A stretch of DNA of 64,000 bases. Origin: Paraspadella gotoi. Lineage: Eukaryota > Chaetognatha. Positions 10,246 through 21,202 of this stretch are shown in pieces. A program made the position numbers and the translations under genes. The stretch spans positions 3,618,785-3,682,784 of the forward strand of contig CM119263.1 of NCBI GenBank assembly GCA_051294375.1, in the 5' to 3' direction. Within the stretch, counting starts at the first letter, position 1; the number at the start of each line of letters is the position of its first letter. A model generated the notes under the pieces. It saw only the letters and a list, made by a program, of their open reading frames with translations. It did not search any database and was not told the DNA's origin.

Positions 10246-11067
10246 AGAAGGCGGTGGTGGTCAACCGGAAAACCAGAAAGGAAAAGAAAAAAACTTAGGT
10301 GGGAAAAGACAAAAAAGAAACAGTGGAATAAAATATTATTGTCAAGAAACGGAAAAAGAAGAAACGAAAATAAAAAAAAGAAAGAAAGAAAGAAAGNNNN
10401 NNNNNNNNNNNNNNNNNNNNNNNNNAAGAAAAACACGAACTTCTCTAAGTCTAACCTCCATCAATCACGAAAAATATACGAAAGGAGAGAAAGAAAAGGT
10501 GAACGACTCGAGAAGGAAAAAAGTGAAGAAAGAAAACAGAAGAGAGAGAGAGAGAGAGAGAGAGNNNNNNNNNNAAAAATTGAAGGAATGAAAATAGAAA
10601 ATGATATGAGACGGAACAAAGTGTCGCGCGAAAAAACAGAGTCTCGTGAAAAATAAGCAAAGACAAAAATGTGGCTCACGTTTACTCCATCAGTTTCGGT
10701 TGAAAAATAAATTTAAATTCTCCTACATGAAATTTTTTTTTATATTTCCTTTTTTCTCTCTTCCCAGTTTTATTCTCACATCACCTTCTTCATCTCACGT
10801 CTCTTTCTTTTTTCACTCCTTCTCAACCGAATCCCCTCATCCATTCTATTTCCCCTTCGAAAAACGGACAAATTGATGGATTTCGTCGGACCCACGGACG
10901 CCTCGTTAAAACCGAAAAAGCTTTCACGCGTGAATCTTCACCTCGACTCGACGACGCTACCTCACAACCTCTCACATTCTCACCGCCTCTCACGGCTTCA
11001 CAGTTCATTCGCCTCATAACCGGTTCTTCTCTTCGGTCGCCAAAGTCATAACGAGGCTAAAAATAAG

Positions 11068-11140
11068 ATGGCGTCTCCATTGATCAAAAAATGGGAGCCC
11101 GATGAGGGGAGAATACAGGGTGATCGACGAGAAATGGAGC
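11068..11140 (+). CDS. Candidate first exon (MASPLIKKWEPDEG...), copy 1
   Basis: An ATG in the context AAGATGGCGTC opens MASPLIKKWEPDEGRI, then QGDRREMER, and stops at GAGC before GTAAGG, a good donor. AAGATGGCG is the classical YY1-type site, which in animal genes often overlaps the start codon. Copy 2 (20,343-20,424) keeps the ATG, much of the sequence and the same GTAAGG donor, but two indels shift its frame. No second exon could be identified. The upstream 200 bases are rich in CTCAC repeats and GC and could be promoter. Confidence 0.45.
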
Positions 11141-11410
11141 GTAAGGGGAGATCTTAAAAGATTATAGAGTAAAAACAAAGAGTTATAAAAAATTATCAAG
11201 CCAAAGAATGGTGACTGTAAAATTATAAATAATTATCTAAAGAATAATTAAGAATACAAAATGCAGTTATGGCTAGTGCTCAAAAATTATTTTCAAATCA
11301 AACTGTAAAAGTATTATATTTTTAAAGCAAAAAAAAAACTATTATATTAAAATCATAAAAAATAGATTCATCTACGACAGTCTACTGGAAACACACTGTA
11401 GACACCAAAC

Positions 11411-11417
11411 TATAAAA
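11411..11417 (+). promoter_or_regulatory. TATA box of the small gene, copy 1
   Basis: TATAAAA lies 44 bases before the ATG at 11,455. This allows a transcription start about 30 bases downstream and a very short 5' UTR. The element is exactly kept in copy 2 at 20,693-20,699. Confidence 0.5.
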
Positions 11418-11454
11418 ACGAAGATAGAAGAGGCTTTAGTCTCGGAGAAGAAAA

Positions 11455-11771
11455 TGGTCGGAGGTTTACAAGCACAATTCATGATGGTAAGCAAGCATAA
11501 TACGTGGGGGGGGGGNNNNNNNNNNNNNNNNNNNNNNNNNNNNNNNNNNNNNNNNNNNNNNNNNNNNNNNNNNNNNNNNNNNNNNNNNNNNNNNNNNNNN
11601 NNNNNNNNNNNNNNNNNNNNNNNNNNNNNNNNNNNNNNNNNNNNNNNNNNNNNNNNNNNNNNNNNNNNNNNNNNNNNNNNNNAGATTCTTGGCCGAAAAA
11701 TGTTTTGGGAATTGGATTTCACTCGCGAGAAAAAGATTAGAGCGAAAGAGATTAAGAATATCGAAGATTAA
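11455..11771 (+). CDS. Small duplicated gene, unknown basic protein (copy 1)
   Basis: ATG at 11,455 follows a TATA box. The frame starts near MVGGLQAQFMM, is interrupted by a 167-base N gap (11,516-11,682), and resumes as ILGRKMFWELDFTREKKIRA then KEIKNIED and a stop at 11,771. Copy 2 fills the gap with only about 90 bases, so the gap size is not real. Comparing copies suggests a start MSEFTSTIHVG and a product of roughly 75 residues, basic and hydrophilic, with no signal peptide or membrane segment. An alternative is a split gene, because copy 2 has a GTGAGT donor after the Gly-rich part. I do not recognise the family. Confidence 0.5.
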
Positions 11772-11954
11772 TTCTCACGAAGGGATTCAGTGATTTGCGA
11801 GATGAATGCGTGATTTGTGCGATATGAATGATGGATGAGTAGACCGTGATTCTGTGACAGCCCGACAGGAACGAATCGAAAAGAAAATGAGAACAATTTC
11901 TTCTTTGACTGAAAAGTAATATATACTACGACTCGATAAAAAACGTTTTCTCTT

Positions 11955-12167
11955 GTGTCAGATAAGAGTCCGCGATTTAACACAGATATTGCGCCATTAC
12001 TCTTCAAAAAGAAATCCGTTCAAGTCGTCAGAGAAATGTCGATATTTACGATGCAGAAACTTTATAGGAGAATTCCTTTTTGGGTTGTTCCCTCTTTCTC
12101 TTTTTGGTCAAGAATAACAAGGAATGGTTACTTCTTGGGGTTGCGCCGCAGTAACTGTTATGCGTAA
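11955..12167 (+). CDS. Hypothetical ORF in duplication B
   Basis: Open frame of about 70 codons starting just inside TGTGTCAG, a possible acceptor, and including MSIFTMQKLYRRIPFWVV and SRITRNGYFLGLRRSN. A second frame is also open over most of the stretch. In copy 2 the matching DNA is split by a 1.8-kb insertion and carries frameshifts. I keep it only as a weak candidate. Confidence 0.2.
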   Translation: MSDKSPRFNTDIAPLLFKKKSVQVVREMSIFTMQKLYRRIPFWVVPSFSFWSRITRNGYFLGLRRSNCYA

Positions 12168-12359
12168 GGGGATCATGTATCAAAACAAATAATAAATGCA
12201 TTATAAGCATTAAGCATCATATTGTATAGCACCGATTACTGTTACTCAAAATAATTAAATAATAAAGTATATAAAAAATTAAGGGCAAGATAGCTAGTTT
12301 ATTGAATGACTGAATAAATCTTACATATATTGGTAGTATTAATTTCAAAAAATGTGAGA

Positions 12360-12640
12360 TCACCAACGACAGGACCGACTACGTGCGATGACGTTTGACG
12401 CGGAACCACGTCGGCTCGTGACGATGTCAGTTTGTGATGTCGTTTGCATTTCCGGGTCGTCTAAGAGCAGAGAGAGCGAGAGAGAGAGAGAGAGAATGAG
12501 ATGGAGAAGATGAGAGGGAAGAGAAGAGAGAGATGAGAGAGGAGAGAGAGATGAGAGAGAGACGAGCGAGAGAAGAGAGACGAGAGAGAGAGACGAGAGA
12601 ACGATTTCGAGATTGGATGTTAAAGGTTAAGTGTTTTTTA
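12360..12640. other. GC-richer stretch with GACG motifs, then GA-rich DNA
   Basis: 12,375-12,460 has several TGACG / CGTCA half-sites of CREB/ATF type and could be regulatory. 12,470-12,600 is an imperfect GA/CGAGAGA array. No gene is supported. Confidence 0.4.
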
Positions 12641-12807
12641 TGTCTGTTATTCGTCGAAAGTTAACAATTTACAAACTAAATGATATTATCGCCTGTATCT
12701 GTCATATACTGAATTATGTCAGATCTCGACTACAAAAACCACAACAACAACAACGACGAATATTAAAGCTGAAATGTTTATCCCATGCCGGAGGAAACAG
12801 CGTCAGG

Positions 12808-13255
12808 GATCAAGCCGGACGACCGCCATTCGATGTGAAAAATGGAATTCAAGATGCGATTCATGGGGATTAGAACGCTTTCTGACGCGTGCGAACGCTG
12901 TGTTGAGATCGGACGGACGTGTGGGGTCTTGCGGTTGGGTCGGCTCTTTGCTTGGACCCGATGAGACTAAATGGGAAGCATCAATGGCGGTAAGCTTCAT
13001 TGGACTCCGTAAAAGCTTTGGTGTGACTAGCGTTCTGCTTTTGGACCCATGATTGCTTGGATGAGGTTTAAATCTTGTGCTTGCGGCTAGAAAGCAAATT
13101 TGCTTGTTTTTGGCCAATTCATTTTTAGCTATTTGGCTTGTTTTAGTTGTGGGCTGATTGGATTCCGTAACTCAATAAAGATTATTCGATCCGGGACCTC
13201 AATTTAAGTACTAGTGCTTACCCCCGCTGGGCATGAGTTCAAATAACTTCCCTCC
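12808..13255. repeat. Segmental duplication A, copy 2
   Basis: Matches 1-440. AATAAA lies at 13,174-13,179. Open frames exist on both strands (12,774-13,052 plus; 12,803-13,117 minus), but copy 1 breaks both by indels, so no coding call is made. Confidence 0.85.
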
Positions 13256-13440
13256 TCCCGCCCCCGCTGGCCGCTTCCCCCCCCCACCCCCCCCCCCCCC
13301 CCACACCCCCCCCCCCTCCCCCCCCCCCCCCACCCCCCCCACACAAAAAGAAAATAGGCTCTGCGTGTTTATTTCGTTTCTCCTTTTCTCCTCAAAAAAG
13401 AAAAAAAAAAAAAAAAAAGAAAAAAAAAAGCTAAAAAAGG
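13250..13440. other. Poly-C and poly-A low-complexity tracts
   Basis: Long C runs interrupted by A (13,280-13,343) and A runs (13,396-13,430). The proline-rich and glycine-rich translations are not genes. Such runs are also where long-read consensus is least reliable. Confidence 0.85.
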
Positions 13441-13487
13441 CAAGCTTCCCGATTTCCGGTGGAACTTCTTTTCTCATGGGATTCCTC

Positions 13488-13735
<248 letters not shown>

Positions 13736-13834
13736 CGTTTTCAATCTCTTAGATGCATTAAAACTTTCCATTTTTTAATCATAAAACTGCCAATCAACGT
13801 TTTACGCCTCCATCGATCTTTCCATTTCTCATTT

Positions 13835-13972
13835 TGCCATTTTGTCATTTTGGCCATTTTGCCATTTTGCCATTTTTGCCTTTGCCATTTTTGCCATTTT
13901 TGCCATCTTGCCATTTTGCCCATTTTGCCATTTTGCCATTTTGCCATTTTGCCATTTTGCCATTTTGCCAGT
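13835..13972. repeat. TTTTGCCA octamer array
   Basis: About 15 copies of an 8-base unit with indel variants. The same unit borders both ends of the 465-7,566 interval in copy 1, in opposite orientation, which makes it a likely rearrangement site. Confidence 0.9.
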
Positions 13973-14845
13973 AAGAAATCGTCCACCCACGTATTCGCGT
14001 CAATTTAAAAACAACTTTTCGTATCACTGTTTAACATTTTTTTAATTTTTATATTTGACATAATATGTTTTTAATATTTTACATTTTAGTTAAAAACTTT
14101 TATACTCCCGCTCGAACATAAGAAGGATAATGAATCTATGCTTTCTGTTGCCTCAAGAGTCGCTTTGAAGGTTTCGTCAAACCACTTTTCGAGATTCTAT
14201 TATCGAGAATTTAGTTAATTTCTCACCTCACCACCTTACCACCTTACCTTATCACCTTACCACCTAGGACAGCGTTGCCTCTAACGAACGGTCTGACCTC
14301 AATAAGTCACAACCTCTAAATCCATCTTTTCGTCGAATGGATTTTTCTTGGCTCACGGAACAAAAATACGTCCCAAAACTCTTCCGTCTTTCTTTCCAAA
14401 GAAAAAAAAACCGATGGATGGAAAATAAAACACCTTGGTCCCTTTTCCTCTCCTTCGGTTCGATTTTTTGAAATATACGTATTTCTGTGCCCGTCTTTTC
14501 TGTCTTGTCTCTCTTTTCTGTTTGTCCTTCTGTCAAAATGTTATTCGGTTTTGTGTAAATTTTCATTTTTCTTTCTGAGTTTTCGTTTCCCGATCCATTT
14601 AACATTTTTCTATTTAGATCTTTTTCTTCTATAATTTTTTTTTCGATTTTTTAGCCTTTTTGCTAGACAAATGCTCTAAATAAAAACACAACCTTGATAC
14701 AACATACAAACGAATAAAGTGAGCAAATTCTATTTTTTAGCTCATGATTCAGTTTCCTTCTTTTGAGCCACAACTCACGAAAAGCTTTCGGATATCGACT
14801 TTTTTTTGGCGCTAGAGATTGAGAAAAAACTGCGATCGGCGGCAT

Positions 14846-14930
<85 letters not shown>

Positions 14931-15024
14931 TCTAAAGTGAGATAGATTAAAGGCGACTAGCAATTAATCTTAGTTTGTAACTTTTTTCCCCACTAGATAA
15001 ACCAAAGAGAAATTAATTAACAAT

Positions 15025-15230
15025 CAACAATTCTCCCGGGAATCGGAAATCGAATCAACACGATCGACCTCAATCTCTACTTTTGCTTTTGTACGCGACG
15101 TATGAACAACATAAACTCTTTCTGAAAATTATCAACAAAAACCCCAATGAAATTACAAAACTAATAAAAAAAAAATTGATGTTATCGTTTGAGACGAAAG
15201 TTTCAACAACTATTAAAAATATTTTATGAT
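15025..15230 (+). pseudogene. Copy 2 of the candidate C-terminal exon
   Basis: Homologous to 8,618-8,805, but at least four 1-base changes and an A-rich insertion at about 15,160-15,175 break the frame. It may be a true pseudogene or only read error. The upstream sequence, missing in copy 1, ends in TTTTTTCCCCACTAG near 14,995, which would be a fair splice acceptor, but no continuous frame joins it. Confidence 0.4.
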
Positions 15231-15466
15231 TTACTGCCTTAAATAATAATAAGGTGAAGAATCGTTAGTATACACGCTAAACACTGTTTTAAAATTGATT
15301 GATTTTTAAACCCAGTTTATAAAGAGTACCTTCTGACGTTGCTAAGAGACGGAATACCTTTTAGCAACGAAATTTCACGATCAATTTTTTGTCTTTCAAA
15401 TTCCTTAGAGAGGTTTCGAAAACCACTGAAGGAGGAAATTAAATAAAATTCGCGTTCTCTCTCTTT

Positions 15467-15554
<88 letters not shown>

Positions 15555-16468
15555 ATACGCAAAAGCACTTTCTCTTGTTTTTATTCATACCTAAGACATA
15601 AGCAAGAAAAAATATTCAAAATCTTTTTGAACCTAAGGTAAAACGATAATCGATAAAAATGAGAACAAGTTTTCGGGATATAGAAAACGTTATACTATAT
15701 TTTCCAGCTGTAAAATTAATATGCAAAAAATCCCGGTTCGATAAATAAAGTCTTATGGCTTAACATATTTTTTTGGCTAACCTGATATGAAAGCAGCAAA
15801 AGACACGGAACTTCATAAACTACATACATGTTAGAATCTACATTGTAGATGCACATGAAAATTCGATTTTTAAAAAAAAGATTTTGCTCACTAAAAACTA
15901 GCAAACTCAGTAAAGACTATAAATATTTTGATATGAATAGTTTTTTCATAATGAGAATTGATTGAGATAGAGCCAAAAAACAATTTTCCCAGATATATGA
16001 CAGCATAGTGGTAAAAGATCGCCTTGATGATGTCATGTCACGAAATTATTCTTGCCTCTAGTACAGTCATCTCAAAATGAAAAAAAAAAATTTTCAATTA
16101 CCTTTTTACTCTTCTGTGCTTTGCAGATGACGTTTTAAAAAGTTTAAATTCTAAAACGCTTATCCCAAAACAAAACCATTGAATTTCAACAAACCACAAA
16201 GCGCTTGAATCAGGTTACAAGTGTGGTCCCGAAACAAACCACAAAAGGCTTGAACCGCGTTCACAAAAGGGCCCACAACATACCACAAAGGCTTTGATCT
16301 AGGTCACAAAGGCGTTCGAAACAAACCACAAAGGCCCAAATAAAATCACACAATCAAAAACAACTCAACCGTTGAAGCGAAAAACCTTTTTTTCCCCGAT
16401 TTCTCGTTAAAACTGACCACATAATTGTCCAAGAAGCGAATAAAGTAGCAAGAACTTCGGGATAAAGA

Positions 16469-16515
<47 letters not shown>

Positions 16516-16840
16516 CGACGACAAAGAAGGCGGTTGGTGGTCAACCGCGAAAAACCACGAATAGGAAAAGAAAAACAAGTTGAGTGCAAACAATTTCGGG
16601 ATCTGCCTACGATAATTAAAATTAATTAATTGATTAATTAACTTAATTAATAGATTAATTAATTAATTAATAGATTAATTAATAATTAATTAATAGATAA
16701 TTAATTAATTAAAGTAGGAATTAAATTATACATTTTATATTCAGCTTGTCATCATCGATGCTCCTTAAAATTGAGTCAGGACAGTTATTAAATGTTTTGT
16801 TTACATTTTATTCAAAACAAACATATATCCTTCTATTATC

Positions 16841-16871
16841 GAGCCAGGCGCGGCAAAGCCCGTCCTGTCTA
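16841..16871 (-). repeat. Terminal hairpin of hairpin family 2, minus orientation
   Basis: On the minus strand the sequence folds around GGGCTTTGCC and ends in TGGCTCGATAATAG, matching the ends at 27,254, 27,984 and 33,760. Its element extends to the right, to the GATGATA minisatellite at 17,790-18,020. Confidence 0.5.
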
Positions 16872-17246
16872 GAATTTTTTTTCGGTTTAGTCTTTCGGTT
16901 CTCGCTTTTTGCAATTCATTGGCTTCTGAAAGTGTTGATATCATAGGAGTTGAATTTCCATATATGGCTTCTAATCATCAAGATCTTTAAAATTCTCATG
17001 TTTCATATCAATATTGGTATTTGTTTATGTTTTATTTTACAAACAAAAACGTTTTATTATATGTTCCTCTCTCTCTCTCTCTCTCTTTTCTCCGTCACTG
17101 CTTCTTCTAAAACGAGTTCCGAGCCTTGCAGCGTCTGTCCAGCTTCTTTCTCTCTCTCTCTCTTCTCTCTCTCTCTTCCTCTCTCTCTTTTTTTTACAAA
17201 AAAATTTTTAGATATAATGTGGGTTCACTAATGTAAAAAACGATTT

Positions 17247-17307
17247 TGCCGAACAGGCGCAAACCCGGGTCCTTTTGGGTATGAGAATAGCTCACGCTAC
17301 GTGCGGC
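17247..17307 (-). repeat. tRNA-like sequence, possible SINE head
   Basis: On the minus strand GCCGCAC can pair with GTTCGGC (6 of 7) as an acceptor stem, followed by A to make GGCA. Between them lie TAGCGTGAGC (A-box-like), TCTCATACCC (a CAT anticodon loop as in tRNA-Met) and GGGTTTGCGCC (B-box-like). It is only 61 bases long: the D arm is short, and the T stem does not pair. I therefore call it a tRNA-derived remnant and not a tRNA gene. A similar TTACTCGT...GAATCAG...GGCGCCG string is found at 36,515-36,600. Confidence 0.4.
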
Positions 17308-17789
17308 GCCAAAGTACTGCCTGATTCTTAACGAGTAAAAGGGGCTGTAGAGCTTCTCTCTCTCTCTCTCTTTTAAATTATTATATATCGCATCTTTCTC
17401 TTTTTCTCTGCAGCGGGCTGTCTCTCTCTCTCTCTCTCTTTTTCTCTCTCTCTCTCTGTCTCTCTGTCTTCTCTGTGTGTGTCTGTTCCCTATCTGTTCG
17501 ATCTTTTGCGTGATCGTTTGGATTGTTTTGAACAAATTCTGATTATTTTTTTCCTTCTAAAAACTTTTTATTATTGCCATTTATTCCGCGCTTTTTTTCA
17601 ATACAAAATCCCATATTTTTCATCCGAAGGATTTTCGTGGATTTATTCTCTTTTCTTTCTCTCTCTCTCTTCTCTCTCTCTCTTCTCTCTCTTTCTCTTC
17701 TCTCTTTCTCTTTCTTATCTCTCTCTCTCTTCCTCTCTCTCTCTTCTCTCCTCTCTCTTTCACTCATACACGCATTGTTTGTTTTATTG

Positions 17790-18030
17790 ACTAAATCATC
17801 GCATCAATGAATGACAAATCATTCGCATCCAATGAATGACAATCATCGCATCACTGAATGACTATCATCACAGCAGTTGGAATGACTATCATCGCATCAA
17901 TAATTGATTTATCATCGAATCAATAATCCAATTTCCTATTACATCAATAAATTACTATACATCAAATCAATTAGTATTACCTCAATCAATTACAGTACAT
18001 CAACAATTCGTTATCGCATGATTCATTCCG
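17790..18030 (-). repeat. GATGATA minisatellite, locus 1
   Basis: Imperfect units of about 21-22 bases with the minus-strand core TTGATGCGATGATA. Flanking sequence (AATAAAACAAACAA, then a GA array, then the GCGCGGAATAAATGGC block) is shared with 31,380-31,900 and 41,300-41,740. Confidence 0.8.
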
Positions 18031-18289
18031 TTTTTTTCCCGCGTTTTTTTCCATTAATTTTCTATTGATAGCTGGCGCTCTGGGCTCGATCTTTGAGTCT
18101 TTTAGATTTTTTATTTTATTGCCTCCTTCTCTCTCTCTCTCTCAACTCTCTCTCTTTTCTTCTCTCACTCTCTCTCTCTCTCTCACTCTCTTCTTTCTCT
18201 CTCTCTCTCTCTCTCTTTTTATGCAATCAGCGACGCATCCTTATGCTTTTAAGATTTTTTAACTTTGATCATTTTCAACTTTCATAATT

Positions 18290-19490
18290 TTTTCAAACTT
18301 GCATCCGTTTTCAAAACTTTATATCTAGCTTTCTTCACTCACTTTCCTACCCGGCTCACAAAATTTCATCTCAATCTATCATGGGTTAAAATAAATAAAA
18401 AGAATTCAAGTAAATGCTGACTCATATTATTTTTCATTTAAACTCATTTCCACTGGTACGTTTCCACTGAACACTTTTATATCAAGCTTCGTTTCATTAC
18501 GTTTTCCTACCCCACACCACAAAATTTCAACTCAATCTAGTCCATCCAATGATTTTAATTGGAGTATTTATTGGCTTTAAAATAAGTAAAAAAGATTTTT
18601 AGTAAATTCGACTCTATGTTTTTTCCATTTAAACTATTTCCACTCACACGATTCCATCGAAAATTTTAATATCAGCTTTATCACACACTTTCCTACCCAC
18701 ACACAAAATTTAATTCCCTAATCCAACCATGCCCCCAATCACGAGTTATTGGAGCTTTTTTGCTAAGATGGGACGGTTATGGACGGATGGATTACTAATT
18801 AATTAATTATTGATTAATTTATTTACTATTTGATTAATTTAACTGGATTTAATTATTGATTATTAAACATCCTGCAGATACATTTAATATAAAAGGAAAA
18901 AAGAAGCCATAATCAATTAGTAAAACAGGTTTTTTGTTTTTTTCCATTTTTTAAACTCCCATTATCCACTCAAACTATTCCATCGCAAACTTTAGATTTT
19001 TCCTGTTCAATCACCACCACTCCTACCCACAAAATACAAAATTCCAGGTCAATCAAGCCCATCCACTTCATGAGCAATTGAGTGTATCAAATAGTGAATA
19101 TTATTTTTTTTTGTTTTTTCCATTTAAACTCATTTCCATCGGACGCATTCCATCGAAAACTTAATATCCAGCTCAATCAACACACCTTACCTATCCACAC
19201 ACAAAAATTTCATTTAAATCCATCCACTCAATCACGAGTAAATTGGTGTTTTTTTCTGCTAAGTGGGACGACGCGACGGACTTGACGGACGGACGGACGG
19301 ACGACAGACAGACGGACGGACGGACATCATTTTTTTTGCATAATTTATCATTAATTCGATGTTCTGCACATGAATAAGTGTCGTGCCCGACAATATTGAT
19401 GGGGTGCGGACCAGACGGAACCGAAAAATGTGAGTTATAAAAAGTGAGTTATTAAGAGGTCGGGATCTGCTGATAAGCAGTATCCCGACT
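18290..19490 (+). mobile_element. Pearl-like (Helentron-type) non-autonomous element 1
   Basis: Structure seen: at least four imperfect core repeats of about 160-190 bases (landmark CCATTTAAACTCATTTCCA at about 18,440, 18,628, 18,945 and 19,117), then a GACG/ACGG tetranucleotide run (19,266-19,325), then a 3' segment ending in a hairpin (19,459-19,489) followed by CTAA. This order (core repeats, tetranucleotide run, hairpin end) is that of bivalve pearl elements, placed with Helitron/Helentron elements. No Rep/helicase gene is present, so it would move only with help from elsewhere. The family assignment is an inference. Confidence 0.55.
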
Positions 19491-20342
19491 AAAAACTTAA
19501 GGTGGGGAAAAGACAAAAGAAACAGTGTGGAATAAAAATAGAATTGTCAAGAAACGGAAAAAAGAAGAAACAAAATAAAAAAAAGAATAGAAAGAAAAGA
19601 AAGAAAGGAAAAAACACGAACTTTCTTAGTCTCCATCACACGAAAATATACGAAGGCAGAGAAGAAAAGCTGTGAACGACTTCGAGGAACGGAAAAAAGT
19701 TGGAAAGAACAGAAAGAAGAACAGGAGAGAGAGGAGAGAGAGGAGATGAGAGAGAGAGAAGAGACGATGAGAGAGAGAGAGAGAGATGAGAGAGAAAGAA
19801 CAAAAATTGAAGGAATGAAAATAGAAAAATTGATATGCAGACGGAACAAAGTGTCGCCGAAAAAACAGAGTCTCGTTGGAAAAAATAAGAAAGACAAAAA
19901 TGTGGACTCACGTTTACCTCCATTCAGTTTCGGTTTGAAAAATAAATTTAAATTCTCCTACATGAAAATCTTTTTTTACTATTTTCCTTTTCTCTCTTCC
20001 CAGTTTTATTCTCACATCACCATTCTTTCATTCTCAGTCTCTTTCTTTTCACTCCTTTCATCAACCGAATCCCCTACTTCATTTTTCTATTTCCCCTTCG
20101 AAAAACGGACAAAATTGATGGATTTTTCGTCGGACCCACGGACGCCTTCGTTAATAACCGTGAAAAATGCTTTTCTCACGCCCGCTGGCAACTCTTCACT
20201 CCCGAACCTCGCCCGACGCTACCTCACCAACCTCTCACAATTCTCACAACGCCTCGTCACGGTCTTTCACAGTTAGTATTTCGCTCATATAACCGGTTCT
20301 TCTCTTCGGTCGCCAAGTCCATAACGAGGCTAAAAATAAAAG

Positions 20343-20424
20343 ATGGCCGTCCCATTTGATTCAAAATATGGGGAGCCGCGGATAGGCGAGAAATAACAGG
20401 GTGTGATCGACGAGAAATGGAGCG
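20343..20424 (+). CDS. Candidate first exon, copy 2 (frame broken)
   Basis: Counterpart of 11,068-11,140. The ATG in AAGATGGCC and the GTAAGG donor at 20,425 are kept, and WEPD-type sequence is still visible as GEPR, but indels create an in-frame stop. Conservation of both borders is the main support for this being an exon at all. Confidence 0.35.
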
Positions 20425-20692
20425 GTAAGGGAGATTGTAAAGATTATTAGAGTAAAAACAAAACGAGTTATAAAAAAATTATCCAAGCATAAGAATGGTG
20501 ACTGTAAAATTATAAATAATTATCTAAGAAATAATTAAGAATACAAAATGCAGTTTATGGCTAGTGCTCAAAAATTATTTTAAATCCAAACTGCTAAAAG
20601 TAATTATTATTTTTAAAGCCAAAAAATATTAAAATCATTAAAAAAATAGATCATCTACCACAGTACTGGAAACACCTGCTAGACACCCAAAC

Positions 20693-20699
20693 TATAAAA
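20693..20699 (+). promoter_or_regulatory. TATA box of the small gene, copy 2
   Basis: TATAAAA 45 bases before the ATG at 20,738, at the same spacing as in copy 1. Confidence 0.5.
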
Positions 20700-20737
20700 A
20701 ACGAAGAATAGAAAGGCTTTAGTCTCGGAGAAGAAAA

Positions 20738-20969
20738 ATGTCGGAGTTTACAAGCACAATTCATGTCGGTTAAGGCACAGCATAATAGCGTGGGAGTGGG
20801 GGCGGAACGAAAAGCAAAATTCTCTGGGGTTTTCGCGGGGTGAGTTAAAAGGGCGGCGAGACGAAAGGAGTTGAAGATTCTTGGGGACCGAAAAATGTTT
20901 GGGAATTGGATTTCACTCAGCGAGAAAAAGGATAGAGCTGAACGAGATAAGGAAATATCGAAGAATTAA
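20738..20969 (+). CDS. Small duplicated gene, copy 2
   Basis: ATG at 20,738 opens MSEFTSTIHVG. After one frame change the sequence reads HSIIRGSGGGTKSKILWGF, then RGVS and a stop. A further one-base shift gives KRAARRKELKILGDRKMFGN and a stop at 20,969. A donor-like GGG/GTGAGT sits between these two parts, so the choice is between one frame-shifted exon of about 75 codons and two exons. It fills the gap seen in copy 1. The product would be small and basic; no known domain is recognised. Confidence 0.45.
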
Positions 20970-21202
20970 TTCCTCACGAAGGATTCCAGTGATTTGCGAA
21001 TAGAATGCAGTGTTCGATGCACGATATGAATGATGGATGATAGACCGTGATTCTGTGACAGCCCCGACAGAACGATCGGAAAAAGAAAATGAGAACAATT
21101 ATCTCTCTTTGACTGAAAGTTAATAAATACCTACGAGCTCGATAAAAAAACGTTTTCTCTTATGTGTCAGATAAGAGTCCGCGATTTAAACACAGATTAT
21201 TA

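Larger units (their letters stand above)
7525..12355. repeat. Segmental duplication B, copy 1
   Basis: Starts in a (TTTTGCCA)n array at about 7,528-7,566 and stays collinear with 13,930-16,575, 19,494-21,202 and 22,998-23,390. It holds a CACCTTAC-type array (7,808-7,850), CT microsatellite, a tandem block near 9,966-10,098, an ACG array, three candidate coding pieces and several N gaps. Indels relative to copy 2 occur every few tens of bases, mostly in homopolymers. Confidence 0.9.
16577..19490. mobile_element. Mosaic insertion of repeat elements (2.9 kb)
   Basis: Absent from copy 1, where the flanking sequence is continuous at about 10,283. From left to right: CGGGATCTGC at 16,595; a TTAATTAA-rich array (16,617-16,712); a nested minus-strand hairpin-ended element (about 16,841-18,030); and a pearl-like element (about 18,290-19,490). 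The final hairpin 19,459-19,489 repeats CGGGATCTGC and its complement, so both ends of the insertion share a short inverted match. The clean empty site in copy 1 supports insertion after the duplication. Confidence 0.7.

Noticed and set aside
12774-13117. Overlapping open frames on both strands in duplication A
   Set aside because: Both are broken in copy 1 (1-440) and neither is clearly better; reported as duplicated DNA only.
17247-17307. Functional tRNA-Met gene
   Set aside because: Only 61 bases, truncated D arm, T stem not paired. Kept only as a tRNA-like remnant.
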